In this document: positions 7,675 to 15,215 of the stretch, in pieces
How positions within the stretch are numbered: the first letter of the stretch is position 1
How the letters are laid out: each line of letters opens with the position of its first letter
Position numbers and translations under genes: made by a program
Notes under the pieces: model-generated
Database searches by the model: none
The model's input: only the letters and a program-made list of their open reading frames with translations
What the model was told of the DNA's origin: nothing
Source: DAISWO01 sp036826295
GTDB lineage: Bacteria; Patescibacteriota; Saccharimonadia; Saccharimonadales; JAGQNJ01
DNA: 64,000 nt
NCBI GenBank assembly: GCA_036826295.1
Contig: DAISWO010000002.1
Span: forward strand, 124,001-188,000
Direction of reading: 5' to 3'

Positions 7675-9559
7675 CATACGAATAAAAAACTTTATGTGTT
7701 ACGAAGATCAAACTATTGATTTTGAAAAAGATATTGGTCTATATTTGATTACTGGCGATAACAACGCTGGTAAATCAACGATTTTTAACGCCATTAGCTG
7801 GTGCTTTTTCGAGAAAACTCCCTTCAGAAAACCAGGAGACGATATAGATATTGAGTTCTCGGGTAAATTAAAAGGTGCACCTACAGAAATCGAAGTACGC
7901 TTCACGCTGGACAACAATAAATTTTCAATATTTAGAAAGCTCGGCGGGTTGAATGGTTCGAAGCAAGTAGTGTCAAGTGTTAGTAAGAGCGGCGGTCTAC
8001 AACCCATTTATTTTCATGCCGACGATTTAATATCGAAATTTTTACCAGAAAATATTAAGCATTTATTTATGTTTGATGGTGAGATGATTAAGAATTTGTT
8101 TGACGATGATACAAGAGAAGGATTAAAAAACAGCATAAAATACATTAGCGACATAAACGTGCTAGAGCGTGCGAACCGTCATATAAGTAGTGAAGCTACC
8201 AAACTTTTAAAAAAAACCACCACAGATCGGAAGCAGTCTGAGCAGATCGATCAATTAGAGTCGACAATAGATAACAACAACACAAGAATTGAAGATTTTA
8301 AGAAAAAAGTCTCAGAGAAAAATAAAAGGATAAATGAGAATAAACAACGCTTGGATGATTTGGACGAACGGATAGAGAAAAACAAAGGTTATGAAGATCT
8401 ATTGGCTATAAAAAATCGGAGCAACAACGAACGCAAAAAATCCGAAGAGTTAATAGAACTTGAAGAAAAAGATATGTTCAAGATGCTGACAGAGATTACA
8501 CCCTTCATAATGGTTTACGACAAAATGTCTAAATTAGTAGGCACAATTGACGAAGAGATTGACTTACACAATCTCCCAGCACCTATCGAACCATCTGAGC
8601 TCAAAAAGTTTGTTAAAGATGGGAAATGTGTTTGTGGGACGAAGGTAGACGAAAAGATAGAAAAACATTTTTTGAAACTGATCGACGAGTATTCGAAAGT
8701 TAATGAGAAGCAATATATTGTAGACATCTCAAAAGACTTCTGGTCTATTACGAATTCCATAAAGGATCTTACGAGTAAAATTGAGGACTCTCGCTCTAGG
8801 ATAGCGAAAAATCGGCAATATAAAAACGAGCAAAATCTAGAGTTTGATATGGCGGTAGAAAAGCTAGATAAAATCCAAAGCATAGATCCCGAAGCTGACA
8901 AAGCATCCAGGAGAGATTTAATCGACTTGAATAATAAGTTAACTGAAGAAGTTACTGATTTGAAAAGAGATATTGTGCAGCTCGAAGCCGATGTGAGAAA
9001 TGACACTATTACGAGAGATAACATACGACGAGATTTAGCGAAAGCCGAAGGAAAGAATTCTAAAATTAACCTACTACAAGAAGCAATGCAACTTATTGAG
9101 GAAACCATCAAAAAGACAACTCATGACACTAAGAATTTAATCGAAAGAAAGTTTAATGACACATTTTTAGAGCTGTCCGGAACAACAAATTTCACCGGGA
9201 TAAAAATGGAGGACGACTATTCAATAATGCTAAAAACGGCTGATGGTTCGTACAGGGGGCCATCTGGATTTGGGACTGGTTATCATAAAATGCTAGGCCT
9301 TTCTATTGTCTTTGCCTTGAGCGAACACCTAGATAATTCAGATTTTCCAATAATGGTTGACAACCCTTATGATTCAATCGCTCCAGAGCATAAGCCGACG
9401 ATTAATAGTTACCTAAAAAAACTCTCGAAAAAGAAACAGGTAGTAGTGACTGCCCTTGATGAAGAAGAGATGCTTGAAGGATTTAGCAAGGATGATGTAA
9501 TGCGTCATTTTTTTATATCTCAGAAAAATAATGTTTCTAGTGTGGAGATAAAAAAATGA
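7658..9559 (+). CDS. DndD/SMC-like ATPase with zinc-hook-type coiled coil
   Basis: About 633 residues from ATG 7658 (a TTG nine bases earlier is less likely). The N-terminus IRIKNFMCYEDQTIDFE and Walker A GDNNAGKST near residue 35 are typical of RecF/SMC/DndD ATPases. Long charged coiled coils follow, broken by a CVCG motif near residue 323, the position of a zinc hook or apex. The C-terminal half carries a signature-like GFGTGYHKMLGL near 537 and Walker B IMVDNP near 565. DndD is part of phosphorothioate modification systems, but no dndA, dndB or dndC gene is visible here. It is coupled to the next gene by ATGA. Confidence 0.8.
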   Translation: MKSLNSIRIKNFMCYEDQTIDFEKDIGLYLITGDNNAGKSTIFNAISWCFFEKTPFRKPGDDIDIEFSGKLKGAPTEIEVRFTLDNNKFSIFRKLGGLNGSKQVVSSVSKSGGLQPIYFHADDLISKFLPENIKHLFMFDGEMIKNLFDDDTREGLKNSIKYISDINVLERANRHISSEATKLLKKTTTDRKQSEQIDQLESTIDNNNTRIEDFKKKVSEKNKRINENKQRLDDLDERIEKNKGYEDLLAIKNRSNNERKKSEELIELEEKDMFKMLTEITPFIMVYDKMSKLVGTIDEEIDLHNLPAPIEPSELKKFVKDGKCVCGTKVDEKIEKHFLKLIDEYSKVNEKQYIVDISKDFWSITNSIKDLTSKIEDSRSRIAKNRQYKNEQNLEFDMAVEKLDKIQSIDPEADKASRRDLIDLNNKLTEEVTDLKRDIVQLEADVRNDTITRDNIRRDLAKAEGKNSKINLLQEAMQLIEETIKKTTHDTKNLIERKFNDTFLELSGTTNFTGIKMEDDYSIMLKTADGSYRGPSGFGTGYHKMLGLSIVFALSEHLDNSDFPIMVDNPYDSIAPEHKPTINSYLKKLSKKKQVVVTALDEEEMLEGFSKDDVMRHFFISQKNNVSSVEIKK

Positions 9560-10020
9560 TAGATTCTGAAAATTGGCCAGCAGTAAAAACATCGAAAGAA
9601 GTTCACGCGCAAATCGAAGATCTTCAAAATTCCGAAGGGTTTTTCCGAGGGATGAACCAGATAGAGATTATGAAACTTGGAGCAGCTCATACTATTAAGA
9701 ATGGACTGTCGGCTCCAGCAGAACATAAGAGAGAAACCGATATATCAGCACCTAAATATGTAGCGAGCAAAGAAACTATGTATGTAAACCTACGTATGCT
9801 TATGCTGTTATGTTACTCTACCGATTCTGGTATCAAAATTAGCGATGATTTTGAAAGAATTGATATTGTTAAAACTTTTGAAAGATTTGCCGAAGCAGGT
9901 ATTAGGGACCTGCATGATAAATACATAATTGGGAGCGATACACCCGAAGACTTTCTCAGACTTGCTTTTGAAGATGCACAATCGGTGAAACCAGCAATAG
10001 AAGAAAAGTTATCGAATTAG
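9556..10020 (+). CDS. Small protein resembling Dnd-associated/DndE-like helical proteins
   Basis: 154 residues, starting by a 4-nt overlap with the ATPase gene. The stretch FFRGMNQIEIMKLGAAHTIK and the later FERFAEAGIRDLHDKYI resemble small helical proteins that accompany DNA phosphorothioation systems (dnd-associated protein 4 type). The resemblance is by pattern only and is weak. No catalytic motif is seen. Together with the ATPase it could form the DNA-sensing part of the system. Confidence 0.5.
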   Translation: MIDSENWPAVKTSKEVHAQIEDLQNSEGFFRGMNQIEIMKLGAAHTIKNGLSAPAEHKRETDISAPKYVASKETMYVNLRMLMLLCYSTDSGIKISDDFERIDIVKTFERFAEAGIRDLHDKYIIGSDTPEDFLRLAFEDAQSVKPAIEEKLSN

Positions 10021-10059
10021 GTTAGGAGGTCAGGGGGGGTTTGAGGGGCGTCCTCTAAC
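10021..10059 (+). promoter_or_regulatory. Intra-operon stem between genes four and five
   Basis: GTTAGGAGG (10021-10029) can pair with CCTCTAAC (10052-10059) around a G-rich loop. It starts immediately after a stop codon and precedes a ribosome site (AGGGAG) and ATG 10078. It may tune expression of the last gene or protect the transcript. Confidence 0.4.
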
Positions 10060-10077
10060 GGATAGGGAGAATTTGAA

Positions 10078-10389
10078 ATGTATGAGAATTTGAAGGATAG
10101 ACTAAAAAAAGATTTTGATGTTGATCTGGACATATCAGGCGGTAATGGTAAAAGCTTAGCTGATCCAATCGTAATCAACCAAAGTATTAGAGACTGTGTT
10201 GGTACAGAATATTATATTGTTAAGTTAATTTTTCAAGCAATGGGCAAAGAGTGGAAAACCGTAAAACAAACTATAGTTACTGCAGCTGACAAGAAAATTG
10301 ATCAACTTACCATTGAAGTAACTGATGTTGACGGGGCTAAACACGAAACAGATTTTTATTTCGACATAACCAAGCATATTAAAAATTAA
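10078..10389 (+). CDS. Hypothetical 103-residue protein, last gene of the defence operon
   Basis: Soluble and acidic/basic mixed. AGGGAG gives a ribosome site 8-10 nt before the ATG. The second half (KKIDQLTIEVTDVDGAKHET) looks like a beta-rich small domain. No family is recognised. Its position, same strand and same run of genes suggest membership of the helicase-ATPase system. The 56-bp tandem repeat begins directly at its stop codon. Confidence 0.55.
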   Translation: MYENLKDRLKKDFDVDLDISGGNGKSLADPIVINQSIRDCVGTEYYIVKLIFQAMGKEWKTVKQTIVTAADKKIDQLTIEVTDVDGAKHETDFYFDITKHIKN

Positions 10390-10514
10390 TGGGGTTTGAA
10401 ATACTTTTTGGTTGTATTGATGCTGATAAAAAATCAATACTACCCTGGGGTTTGAAATACTTTTTGGTTGTATTGATGCTGATAAAAAATCAATACTACC
10501 CTGGGATTTGAAAG
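10390..10514 (+). repeat. Tandem 56-bp repeat with internal hairpin (2.2 units)
   Basis: Two identical 56-nt units, 10390-10445 and 10446-10501, are followed by the first 13 nt of a third with one change. Each unit contains an inverted repeat, GGTTGTATTGAT against ATCAATACTACC (12 bp, one mismatch), around an A-rich loop. It lies between the operon stop and inverted element copy D. It could be a duplicated terminator, or tandem protein or RNA sites. The units are contiguous with no spacers, so it is not CRISPR. Confidence 0.85.
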
Positions 10515-10515
10515 G

Positions 10516-10759
10516 TGTCTCTGAATTTTCCTGAGCAGAGGTTGTGCCTGTTTGAGTTATTTTCCCCTCTCAAACACTGACGTAGCGAATTTGTTTTTGG
10601 TTGAATCATTTTCGAGGACCACTCCCGAACCATACAATAGAATAATGTTCGGGAGCGCTTTGCGTTCCGCAGAAACGATCAAAAACTAATTTGTGACCAT
10701 CACGTGGCTTGAGCCGGGGCGGCACTTTGCCATACTTTCTTGCTGACTGAGAAAGTATG
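10516..10759 (-). repeat. Structured intergenic element, copy D (inverted orientation)
   Basis: Read on the minus strand it shows hairpin CATACTTTCT/AGAAAGTATG (10759-10731), the box GGCAAAGTGCCGCCCCGGC, long-range arms at 10686-10680 and 10599-10593 (GTTTTTG/CAAAAAC), TGCGGAACGCAAAGCG, a 9-bp hairpin (CTCCCGAAC/GTTCGGGAG at 10655-10647/10630-10622), GGTCCTCG, and CTCAGGAAAA. Identity to copy A is very high in the boxes, while stems differ in a compensated way. With the tandem repeat it accounts for the 452-nt gap 10390-10841. Confidence 0.8.
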
Positions 10760-10841
10760 AAAAATCCGCAAACCGTAGGATCGTAAGAAAAGTATTTTGA
10801 TATAGCGGAGTTCAGACCTCTAAATAAGTTATACTTGCACT

Positions 10842-11534
10842 ATGGATAACAATATTCGTCTTAAAGAATTGAAAGAGTTATCATCAATCGAAATACCGGC
10901 TGGCACTAATAGACTTCAAACCGCTCTTTTAATTGCTGATTTTGCCCATAGTGCTTTTTCGCACAACGGCGACAGCAAACCCAGCTCATCTGACCCTGTG
11001 ACTATACTGACAGAAGCACAGGCAGGTTCAAGCTTCAGATGCGTAGAATACAGTCACCTAGCCGCATGGCTTATGGTCGCCCACGGGATTGATGTCCGGA
11101 CGTTGAACATTATGAACAAAGACGTCGAAACAATGGAATATGGCGCCGGTCATGTCGTTGTTGAATTTTATGAAGGCAAACAACACGGTTGGGTCATGGC
11201 GGATATCCAGGCGGGTGTTGTCGCCAGACAAGGAGGCGTGTTGCAATCAGCTTTTGAGCTAAGAGATTCTTTAGATGAAGCAAGCATAGAAGATTTTAGA
11301 GGGAATAAATTCGTCGCAGCGAAAGGGATGTTTGGCGGCAATTACAAAGAATGGCTCCGACCGTACCTATATTTTATAGACAGGTCAAAAAAACTTAATT
11401 ACGAATACTCTGACGACTCAGAGCCGCATTTAATACTGGTGCCTGACGGCGGTAAGCCACCCAAGTTTTTTCAGCGGAATCATAAGCTCAATCTTATTGT
11501 TACGTCGCCTGATGTTTTTTATAAAGTAAAATAA
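10842..11534 (+). CDS. Transglutaminase-like (cysteine protease fold) protein
   Basis: 230 residues. A Cys-His-Asp arrangement is visible: SFRCVEYSHLAAWL (Cys at a helix start near residue 67), GAGHVVVEFYE (His near 106), and WVMADIQAG (Asp near 121). This is the order and spacing of transglutaminase-like peptidases. There is no signal peptide, so it is probably cytosolic. The -10 TATACT (10830-10835) lies exactly 6 nt before the ATG, giving a leaderless transcript. It stands alone between inverted element copies D and E. Substrate unknown. Confidence 0.65.
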   Translation: MDNNIRLKELKELSSIEIPAGTNRLQTALLIADFAHSAFSHNGDSKPSSSDPVTILTEAQAGSSFRCVEYSHLAAWLMVAHGIDVRTLNIMNKDVETMEYGAGHVVVEFYEGKQHGWVMADIQAGVVARQGGVLQSAFELRDSLDEASIEDFRGNKFVAAKGMFGGNYKEWLRPYLYFIDRSKKLNYEYSDDSEPHLILVPDGGKPPKFFQRNHKLNLIVTSPDVFYKVK

Positions 11535-11569
11535 ATATAGTATGGAGCGGAAGGTCTTTGGTCATAGTT

Positions 11570-11927
11570 TGCAGTTTTCCTGTGCATCTGGTTTTCCTAA
11601 GCAGATGTTCTATTTGTATTTACTACCACAATCCTACTGCCAGTGAACTGGCAATCGGTTGTCGCCACGCCTCGACTCGGGCAATAATTTGCGCCGGGCT
11701 TCCGGCCTTGCAAACTGCCACAGGCAGTTCTCACCTTATCAAAAAACAGAGGGAATGGGAGGTTTATTGTCCGAATGAATGCTGAGGACTAATCCGATTC
11801 CATACAATGGAATAATGAATCGGATCGCTTGCGTTCCACAAGCACGGACTAGAAACATCCCAAGACCATCTATCTTTTTGATAGGGCGGCTTTTTTGCAT
11901 ACTTTGGTAGCTGCAGACAAAAGTATG
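11570..11927 (-). repeat. Structured intergenic element, copy E (inverted, enlarged 3' domain)
   Basis: Read on the minus strand: hairpin CATACTTTTG.../...CAAAGTATG (11927-11898), TGTGGAACGCAAGCG, a perfect 9-bp hairpin ATCCGATTC/GAATCGGAT (11825-11817/11800-11792), AGTCCTCAGC, then about 150 extra nt before GCTTAGGAAAACCAGATGC. The central loop ATTATTCCATTGTATG is nearly identical to copy D. A 75-codon plus-strand ORF at 11558-11785 lies inside this element and is rejected as a gene. Together with fragment E2 it accounts for most of the 647-nt gap 11535-12181. Confidence 0.7.
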
Positions 11928-11959
11928 AAAATATATTTCAAAGCTTTGTTTTTTGTTTC

Positions 11960-12040
11960 GCAGGGCACCTTTGCCATTCCGCTAGACAGCAGATTCTTAC
12001 TGACTGAGAAAGTATGTGAAATTCGCGAACCGTAGGATCA
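11960..12040 (-). repeat. Structured intergenic element, 5' fragment E2
   Basis: Read on the minus strand this matches the 5' end of copy D: GATCCTACGGTTCGCG, then CATACTTTCTCAGTCAG, but the partner arm of the hairpin has diverged. It abuts copy E in the same orientation, suggesting tandem duplication followed by decay. From 12041 to 12169 I see nothing recognisable; the next promoter is TAGAAT at 12170-12175. Confidence 0.5.
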
Positions 12041-12181
12041 CAAGAAAAATGTTTTGTAGTTTTGGGCTGGTGTAAGAGTTCTGTGCTCTAGACGTTTGTC
12101 TGTACCTGTTCTATGGCACTATCGTCTTTGATATCAGTACGCATAATTGTTGGTAAGACCGAAACAGGCTAGAATTAAGCC

Positions 12182-12472
12182 ATGAAGAAACTCGTAATTA
12201 TATCGTTTATAGTAGCGGCGATAATCTTCTTGTTACTACCATCACGCAGCGAAGAACTTTACAGATGCCCCGACGGGTCTACTGTTTGTCCAGCCTTATA
12301 CTCGTCTGAGACTAAACAATTCACCGGTATGACTCTTTACGGATTATTGACACCAGATAATGAAGCCGACGACCAAACCTACAGCGATTTAGCTAGAAAT
12401 TCACTGATCTTTATTCCACCTTTTATTCTTCTAAGTGTTTATCTATACAACAAAAGAAAAACCCACAAATAA
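12182..12472 (+). CDS. Small protein with two membrane segments, unknown function
   Basis: 96 residues. The N-terminal hydrophobic segment KLVIISFIVAAIIFLLL is followed by an extracytoplasmic loop with two cysteines (YRCPDGSTVCPALY), then a second segment SLIFIPPFILLSVYLY and a basic tail. The cysteines eight apart could form a disulfide. The -10 TAGAAT (12170-12175) is 6 nt before the ATG. No family is recognised. Confidence 0.6.
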   Translation: MKKLVIISFIVAAIIFLLLPSRSEELYRCPDGSTVCPALYSSETKQFTGMTLYGLLTPDNEADDQTYSDLARNSLIFIPPFILLSVYLYNKRKTHK

Positions 12473-12493
12473 CCAAAATTTGTTGATATTTGT

Positions 12494-13111
12494 TTAGGCT
12501 ACTTTTTGGTCTTGAATATATTCGGGGCCTAAATTGATGTCCGTAACGTTTGGCGACCTGCGCAGAGCAAGCACTGGATGCCCGGTGACTAGTTCTCCGA
12601 TCAAAAAGGGGCGATTATCTGATGGAGGATTGCCCATGAAGTCGGGATTAAAATCCTGATCGGATAGTGTCGCCTGAAGCGCCCCCAGTACCATCATTGT
12701 GTCCTCATTCCTCTCCATAGAGAGTTCTTTGAATACTTCTTCAATTTGCTTGGTTGTGTGGTATCCACCAATTCCGATACCTGTCTCGGCAACTGACTCA
12801 ATAACGTTCGACTTGCCAGCACCGGGATACGATAGGAAACGTTCGCCATCAAATGTCCCAGCAACAACATACTCAATGATTATTCGTGTAGTCTTATATA
12901 CTGCCTCTGGATCGTTATATTTTTCGCGTGCGATTGCTCCGAGCATGGTTGAAGCAAACAAGTCTAATCCATTAGCAATTTCCTCCGGTTGTTCAGCTAT
13001 TTTCTCTAAATACTGTCCAGATTCACGCTGTAATAAATGACCGAGCTCAGCCTCGGCCCACTGGCAAGCTGTCTCGTAATTGTTTGAATCTGATTCAAAA
13101 TTCGTTGACAT
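12494..13111 (-). CDS. Hypothetical soluble protein, 205 residues
   Basis: I chose ATG 13111 because GGAG lies 7-10 nt upstream; an in-frame start at 13183 has no ribosome site and adds a hydrophobic run. The protein is acidic, largely helical, with GERFLSYPGAGKSNVIES in the middle, which superficially resembles a P-loop but lacks the proper spacing. No family is recognised. Convergent with the small membrane-protein gene upstream, ending 21 nt after it. Confidence 0.6.
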   Translation of the reverse strand: MSTNFESDSNNYETACQWAEAELGHLLQRESGQYLEKIAEQPEEIANGLDLFASTMLGAIAREKYNDPEAVYKTTRIIIEYVVAGTFDGERFLSYPGAGKSNVIESVAETGIGIGGYHTTKQIEEVFKELSMERNEDTMMVLGALQATLSDQDFNPDFMGNPPSDNRPFLIGELVTGHPVLALRRSPNVTDINLGPEYIQDQKVA

Positions 13112-13218
13112 TTTTACTCCATTTATTATTGATGAGCAACGTATTATTATAATGCATTTAAGATATGTTTGCAATATGTCCACGATTAAGTTCTTGGCCC
13201 ATGATGTTAAAAATTCGT

Positions 13219-13420
13219 ACTACTTTTGTTTAGTTTAAAAAGCAATGTAGGACCATCGTATTCCTGTTAGCCAACTGAAGTGAAATCTTTTGTTTTTGGA
13301 TAGCTATTGTGGAAAGACAAGCACCCTTCGCAATTATTTTAGACTATTGGCGCAAAGTAGTTCTCGGAATTGACTCAACTAAAAACAAACCCATTCACTT
13401 AACGTCAGGAGAGGCACACA
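13219..13420 (+). repeat. Structured intergenic element, copy F (diverged)
   Basis: The long-range helix is preserved (TTTGTTTTTGG 13289-13299 with CTAAAAACAAA 13379-13389, 11 bp with one G-T pair). So are the boxes TGTGGAAAGACAAGC, GTTCTCGG and CGTCAGGAGAGGC. The 5' hairpin and the central hairpin have decayed. It lies in the 363-nt gap 13112-13474. Confidence 0.6.
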
Positions 13421-13474
13421 GAATACTGCAGAACATGATTGCATTTGCTAATATTATGTGTTATAGTTATATAT

Positions 13475-13990
13475 ATGAGTGAATTTATATCATTAGGAGA
13501 AATAATAACAGAGCCCGATGGGAGCAATCTGGTCCCTGTTGCTGTTTACAAAGCAATAGACGTACAAACAACTTCAGACCCTGAAGGCAACAAAGTCTAT
13601 GAGGTGGTAATAGAGCGTCCTGTTGAGCAAGAAGAACGTTATTATCCTGAATTCGGCCTTTATTCAGATGTGCCATATTTAAGGACTGTTGTTGTCCCCG
13701 AACAAGATGTTATTACTACTGATAATTCTCCAGACGCCAAATACAGACTATTTAGCGGTGTAGTCGTAGAGCGTGCTCCTCGCGGTCCATCTCGATTAGA
13801 TCTAATGGGCAGTTTCGACGAACTTCTAGAAGCATCTAATGGAGACGATCAAGAGGAAGTTGCCGTTGCTCGTGCAGCCGCACTTGGTGCGTTACATCGC
13901 TGCGTGATTGATGAATTTCGGCCGATAACAAATTCTAGTGGTCAAGCTCAAGTTGACCCAAGACCACTATTGGTAGGTAAAACACAATAG
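13475..13990 (+). CDS. Hypothetical acidic protein
   Basis: 171 residues from ATG 13475. The -10 TATAGT at 13462-13467, with TG one base upstream, lies 7 nt before this ATG, so a start at 13439 would precede the transcript and is rejected. Sequence is beta-rich at the front (LVPVAVYKAIDV, KVYEVVIERPVEQ) and helical later. No signal, membrane segment or known motif. Confidence 0.6.
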   Translation: MSEFISLGEIITEPDGSNLVPVAVYKAIDVQTTSDPEGNKVYEVVIERPVEQEERYYPEFGLYSDVPYLRTVVVPEQDVITTDNSPDAKYRLFSGVVVERAPRGPSRLDLMGSFDELLEASNGDDQEEVAVARAAALGALHRCVIDEFRPITNSSGQAQVDPRPLLVGKTQ

Positions 13991-14063
13991 CACAACAAAG
14001 TCCTTGTTATTGCCTTGGTGTTTAATTAATCCTCAAATACTGAAGAGGTCTTATTTGCATGTT

Positions 14064-14957
14064 CTAATTAATTAGAGTTTGTAACCCAACCCACACATAT
14101 TCCCATGGCTCTGGCTCTGGGCCCTGATCATCCACACCCTCAGGATAGCTAGGTAGGAAACCAACTGTTTTTGCGACTTTGTAATTATCTTTCTTTAGCC
14201 AATTAAAACAAACGGTGTATTTAAACGACTTCTGACCGTCGCCACACACAAAATCAACGGTGTAGCCGTTATGGTGTCTAGAGTAGCCGGGAGGGGCAGT
14301 AGTCAACAGCACGCTGGCAATTTTGTCATCAAGACTGCCACTTGGTATCTTGGCCACGTCAACACCAGCCGAGGCCAATCTAGACACAAACAGACTCTTT
14401 TGAAGCTCTATTGATCTATAGCCAGAATTTAACTTAAGGGGAATTCCAGCGCGATCAGCTTTACTCTTTAGTGCTCTCCATGACAAATAGGCTTTTGGCT
14501 GAAGCAAATCATCTTCACCGAGTCCAGGCTCGTTAGTTTTTACAATTGGAAGTTTAGGAACCGAGCGGAGTAGATAGCCACGACTCTCAGCAATGGTTCT
14601 AATCCGTTTATCAGCATCAGCATTGCCAGTGATATCAGGCGGGCTACTTAAAGGGGCGGTATTAGGATAAACAATTGTCTCGTATAATTTTTGTATCTGA
14701 TCGCCGGTCAAATAGTTAAAGTTAGAGTCGCTAACACCAGCCACTTTTGATGAATCTACTTCAATACTGGTCGCAAGTGTCGCGTTATTATCTTGATGCT
14801 TTAAAGCAGTTTCTTTATATGAGTTGGCAAGTGATAAAAATAATAAGCTAATAATTAACAGGCCAGCAATAATTACCAGAGGCCGAGTGTGCGTACGTTT
14901 TGATCTAGATATTTTTTTTCGAGATTGATGTCTGGTTTTTGGTTCGATTATTCTCAT
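14064..14957 (-). CDS. VanY-like M15 peptidase domain protein with an altered zinc site
   Basis: 297 residues: a basic cytoplasmic N-terminus, one membrane anchor (LVIIAGLLIISLLFLSLA), a linker, then an M15B domain. SGYRSIELQKSLF and SRHHNGYTVDF correspond to the first two motifs, so the His and Asp ligands are present. The last motif reads EPWEYVWVG where active relatives have EPWHxRYVG, so the third zinc ligand His is replaced by Glu. It may bind metal differently or have become a peptidoglycan-binding protein. Transcribed opposite to the preceding gene. Confidence 0.8.
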   Translation of the reverse strand: MRIIEPKTRHQSRKKISRSKRTHTRPLVIIAGLLIISLLFLSLANSYKETALKHQDNNATLATSIEVDSSKVAGVSDSNFNYLTGDQIQKLYETIVYPNTAPLSSPPDITGNADADKRIRTIAESRGYLLRSVPKLPIVKTNEPGLGEDDLLQPKAYLSWRALKSKADRAGIPLKLNSGYRSIELQKSLFVSRLASAGVDVAKIPSGSLDDKIASVLLTTAPPGYSRHHNGYTVDFVCGDGQKSFKYTVCFNWLKKDNYKVAKTVGFLPSYPEGVDDQGPEPEPWEYVWVGLQTLIN

Positions 14958-15030
14958 GGTTATTTTGTCTTATTTTAGTTTATCATCATAATTGTATAAC
15001 AACAGAGAATAAGCTACAATTTAACAGTTA

Positions 15031-15046
15031 TATTTCGGGATCGTCT
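15031..15046 (+). repeat. Duplicate of the tRNA-Gln 5' end
   Basis: Sixteen bases (TATTTCGGGATCGTCT) are identical to 15082-15097, covering the first bases of tRNA-Gln. They are followed by a small GC hairpin CCGCC-GGTT-GGCGG. This looks like a remnant of a tandem duplication or a recombination scar at the tRNA gene. Confidence 0.7.
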
Positions 15047-15084
15047 TCCGCCGGTTGGCGGAGGTAAGATGCTTAAAAAACTAT

Positions 15085-15158
15085 TTCGGGATCGTCTAAT
15101 GGTAGGACACTGGTTTTTGGTACCAGCAATCTAGGTTCAAATCCTAGTCCCGAAGCCA
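15085..15158 (+). tRNA. tRNA-Gln (anticodon TTG)
   Basis: The acceptor stem TTCGGGA pairs with TCCCGAA. The anticodon stem CTGGT/ACCAG carries loop TTTTGGT, giving anticodon TTG. The T-arm CTAGG-TTCAAAT-CCTAG is perfect. Discriminator G and an encoded CCA end the gene at 15158. Confidence 0.95.
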
Positions 15159-15203
15159 TCCTTCGTCACTATGCTTTAAACGCATAGTTATGAAGGATTT
15201 TTT
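15158..15203 (+). terminator. Terminator directly after tRNA-Gln
   Basis: Nested stems ATCCTTC/GAAGGAT and ACTATGC/GCATAGT are followed by TTTTTT. The first base overlaps the CCA end of the tRNA. Confidence 0.85.
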
Positions 15204-15215
15204 CGTTATATGGAG

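Noticed and set aside
10390..10514. CRISPR-like array
   Set aside because: The 56-bp units are directly contiguous with no spacers, there are only two and a fraction, and no cas gene is in the window.
11558..11785. 75-codon plus-strand ORF as a gene
   Set aside because: It lies entirely within inverted element copy E, has no promoter or ribosome site, and its composition is not protein-like.
12494..13111. P-loop ATPase on the strength of SYPGAGKSN
   Set aside because: Only PGAGKS is suggestive; the preceding strand, spacing and a Walker B are missing.
446..13420. Integron attC sites
   Set aside because: Elements are 200-350 nt, occur in both orientations, and lack recognisable RYYYAAC/GTTRRRY core sites; no tyrosine integron integrase is seen.
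446..13420. Group II intron or known ribozyme
   Set aside because: No GTGYG 5' end, no domain V-like hairpin and no maturase; the conserved boxes match no ribozyme I know.
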